From Mucilaginibacter mallensis (GTDB lineage Bacteria; Bacteroidota; Bacteroidia; Sphingobacteriales; Sphingobacteriaceae): 64,000 nt of DNA. The stretch lies in NCBI RefSeq assembly GCF_900105165.1, contig NZ_LT629740.1, positions 496,001 through 560,000 on the forward strand, written 5' to 3'. Under the pieces are notes generated by a model. It was not told where the DNA came from. It searched no databases and saw only the letters and a list, made by a program, of their open reading frames with translations. The translations under genes were made by a program, and so were the position numbers. Positions 62,548 through 64,000 of this stretch are shown here, piece after piece (the first letter of the stretch is position 1; every line of letters begins with the position of its first letter).

Positions 62548-64000
62548 ATGAAAATTAAATACCTGCTTTTTTTAGCGTTCTCATGTACGGTGCTAACAGT
62601 GTCGGCACAAACAAAAAAGAAAAAAACGACTACTACTGTTACCACTGACCCTGCCGCATTGCCCCGCCCAAAACTGGTTGTAGGTATAGTGGTTGACCAA
62701 ATGCGCTGGGATTACCTATACCGTTTTTATGATCGCTATCAAAATAATGGTTTTAAACGTTTGCTTAACGAGGGTTTTAGCTGCGAAAATACCCAGGTTG
62801 ATTATATACCTACCTTTACCGGTCCCGGCCATAGCTGTATATATACAGGATCGGTACCTGCCATACATGGTATCGCAGGTAATGATTATATCATTCAGGC
62901 TACAGGCAAGTCAATGTATTGTGCTGAAGACACCAGCGTACAAACCGTAGGCAGCGCATCAAAGGCAGGGCAGATGTCGCCACGTAATTTGCTGACGACT
63001 ACTGTTACAGATGAGTTAAGGCTAGCTACTAATTTCCGCTCTAAAGTGATAGGCATCGCGTTAAAAGACCGCGGTGGAATTTTGCCTGCGGGCCATACCG
63101 CAAATGCCGCTTACTGGTTTGATGATAAAACCGGCAACTGGATCACCAGCACCTATTATATGCAGGATCTGCCACAATGGGCAAAGGATTTTAATGATCA
63201 AAAACTTGCTGAAACCTACTTGAAACTTGATTGGAACACGCTTTATCCTATTGATACCTACATACAAAGCACACCGGATAACAGCAAATATGAAGGCAAA
63301 TTTAAAGGAACTGATGCGCCTACTTTACCGGTAAAAACATCAGCTTTATATAAGTCGGCAGGCTTAGGCTTGATCCGCTCAACACCTTATGGCAATACCA
63401 TAACACTTGATATGGCGGTTGCAGCCATCAACGGCGAGGAACTGGGCCAGCACGATGTAACCGACTTTTTAGCCATGAGCTTATCATCGCCTGATTATAT
63501 TGGTCATCAGTTTGGTATAAACGCGGTTGAGATTGAAGATACCTACCTGCGTTTGGACCGCGAGATTGCAAACTTTTTAACTTTCCTTGATGCTAAGGTG
63601 GGTAAAGGTAATTACACAGTTTTCCTGACTGCCGACCACGGTGCTGCACATAACACCGCATTTTTAAATGACCATAATATCCCGGCGGGTACATGGGATG
63701 AGGCTGCAACTTTAAAAGATCTGAACAAAGTTTTGCTGGATAAATTTAAGGTTGATTCATTGGTTATAAGCTTAGGCAATTACCAGGTGAACCTGAATTA
63801 TCGCATTCTGAATTACCTGCACCTTGATGAAGATGCGGTAAAAAAAGAATGTATTAAATACCTGCAAAAACTGCCTTATGTAGCCTTTGCAGTTGATATG
63901 GCTAAGGCACAATCAGCAAATATTCCTGAGCAATTGCGCACCCGCATTATTAATGGTTACAGCGCAAAAAATAGCGGTGCGATACAAATTATACTTGATC
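62548..64000 (+). CDS. PafA-like alkaline phosphatase, 3' end outside window
   Basis: Secreted metallophosphatase of the alkaline phosphatase superfamily. ATG 62,548 opens MKIKYLLFLAFSCTVLTVSAQ; ATG 62,544 is in another frame. KKKKTTTT linker, then VVGIVVDQMRWDYLYRF (first metal Asp, about 51), catalytic Thr in PTFTGPGHSCIYTGS (about 88), SSPDYIGHQFG (about 312, metal Asp and His) and TADHGAAHN (about 363). These match PafA, the Ca/Zn-dependent phosphatase of Bacteroidota. 484 codons are visible; typical length about 540, so only the end is missing. Confidence 0.93.
   Translation, partial: MKIKYLLFLAFSCTVLTVSAQTKKKKTTTTVTTDPAALPRPKLVVGIVVDQMRWDYLYRFYDRYQNNGFKRLLNEGFSCENTQVDYIPTFTGPGHSCIYTGSVPAIHGIAGNDYIIQATGKSMYCAEDTSVQTVGSASKAGQMSPRNLLTTTVTDELRLATNFRSKVIGIALKDRGGILPAGHTANAAYWFDDKTGNWITSTYYMQDLPQWAKDFNDQKLAETYLKLDWNTLYPIDTYIQSTPDNSKYEGKFKGTDAPTLPVKTSALYKSAGLGLIRSTPYGNTITLDMAVAAINGEELGQHDVTDFLAMSLSSPDYIGHQFGINAVEIEDTYLRLDREIANFLTFLDAKVGKGNYTVFLTADHGAAHNTAFLNDHNIPAGTWDEAATLKDLNKVLLDKFKVDSLVISLGNYQVNLNYRILNYLHLDEDAVKKECIKYLQKLPYVAFAVDMAKAQSANIPEQLRTRIINGYSAKNSGAIQIILD

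Overview
The window reads as chromosome of a Bacteroidota, most likely family Sphingobacteriaceae (Mucilaginibacter/Pedobacter-like). Support: promoters of the TAnnTTTG type in front of many genes (TACTTTTG exactly at lpxH, pgi, pdeM, aspS and sdhC), almost no Shine-Dalgarno sites, a TonB-dependent receptor with an N-terminal carboxypeptidase-like domain, a PafA-like phosphatase, a DUF4369-type thioredoxin-like lipoprotein, a diheme-type three-gene succinate dehydrogenase, plant-type glutaminyl cyclotransferase, and very many palindromic intergenic repeats. No prophage, conjugative element, CRISPR array or recognisable defence island is present.

Layout. 1-8 kb: EamA transporter (cut by the left edge), dnaG-yraN-glutaminyl cyclotransferase, pgi, a hypothetical gene, and prfB with its programmed +1 frameshift. 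8-16 kb: a secreted esterase-like hydrolase, tex, two small AT-rich hypotheticals around a 28-bp perfect inverted repeat, an Lrp/AsnC regulator, then a self-contained unit of promoter, two tandem tRNA-like RNAs and terminator (12,988-13,390), a small CsbD-like protein and an S41 protease. 16-28 kb: a His/Gly-rich exported protein, a prolyl oligopeptidase, a START-domain protein, lpxH, prfA, an ApbE-like protein, a beta-barrel protein with a two-component system, and Ku. 28-40 kb: GH53 galactanase, APC permease, methyltransferase, an alpha/beta hydrolase followed by an ECF sigma factor and membrane partner, an S9 peptidase, a GNAT, and a REP-associated tyrosine transposase (RAYT) with three flanking REPs. 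40-54 kb: sdhCAB, thioredoxin-like lipoprotein, pdeM, a 51-codon membrane protein, M61 peptidase, receiver protein plus GlcNAc-kinase-like ATPase, lnt, a DinB-like protein, rsmI, serS. 54-64 kb: small signalling proteins, an FKBP lipoprotein, aspS, an NlpC/P60 protein, a TPP riboswitch driving a TonB-dependent receptor, and a PafA-like phosphatase cut by the right edge.

The protein genes are mainly housekeeping, translation being well represented (prfA, prfB, serS, aspS, rsmI, tex). The unexplained content is in the non-coding DNA and in base composition. Four things stand out: (1) two tandem class-II tRNA-like genes with GUC at the anticodon position, G73 and 40-44 nt variable arms whose stems covary between the copies; (2) sharp AT-rich, odd-codon blocks inside two essential genes, the 3' third of dnaG and the 5' third of serS; (3) a roughly 0.5-kb composite repeat with imperfect terminal inverted repeats, present three times and coding for nothing I recognise; (4) several REP-type families, some inserted into one another, including a quasi-palindrome inside an arm of the TPP riboswitch.
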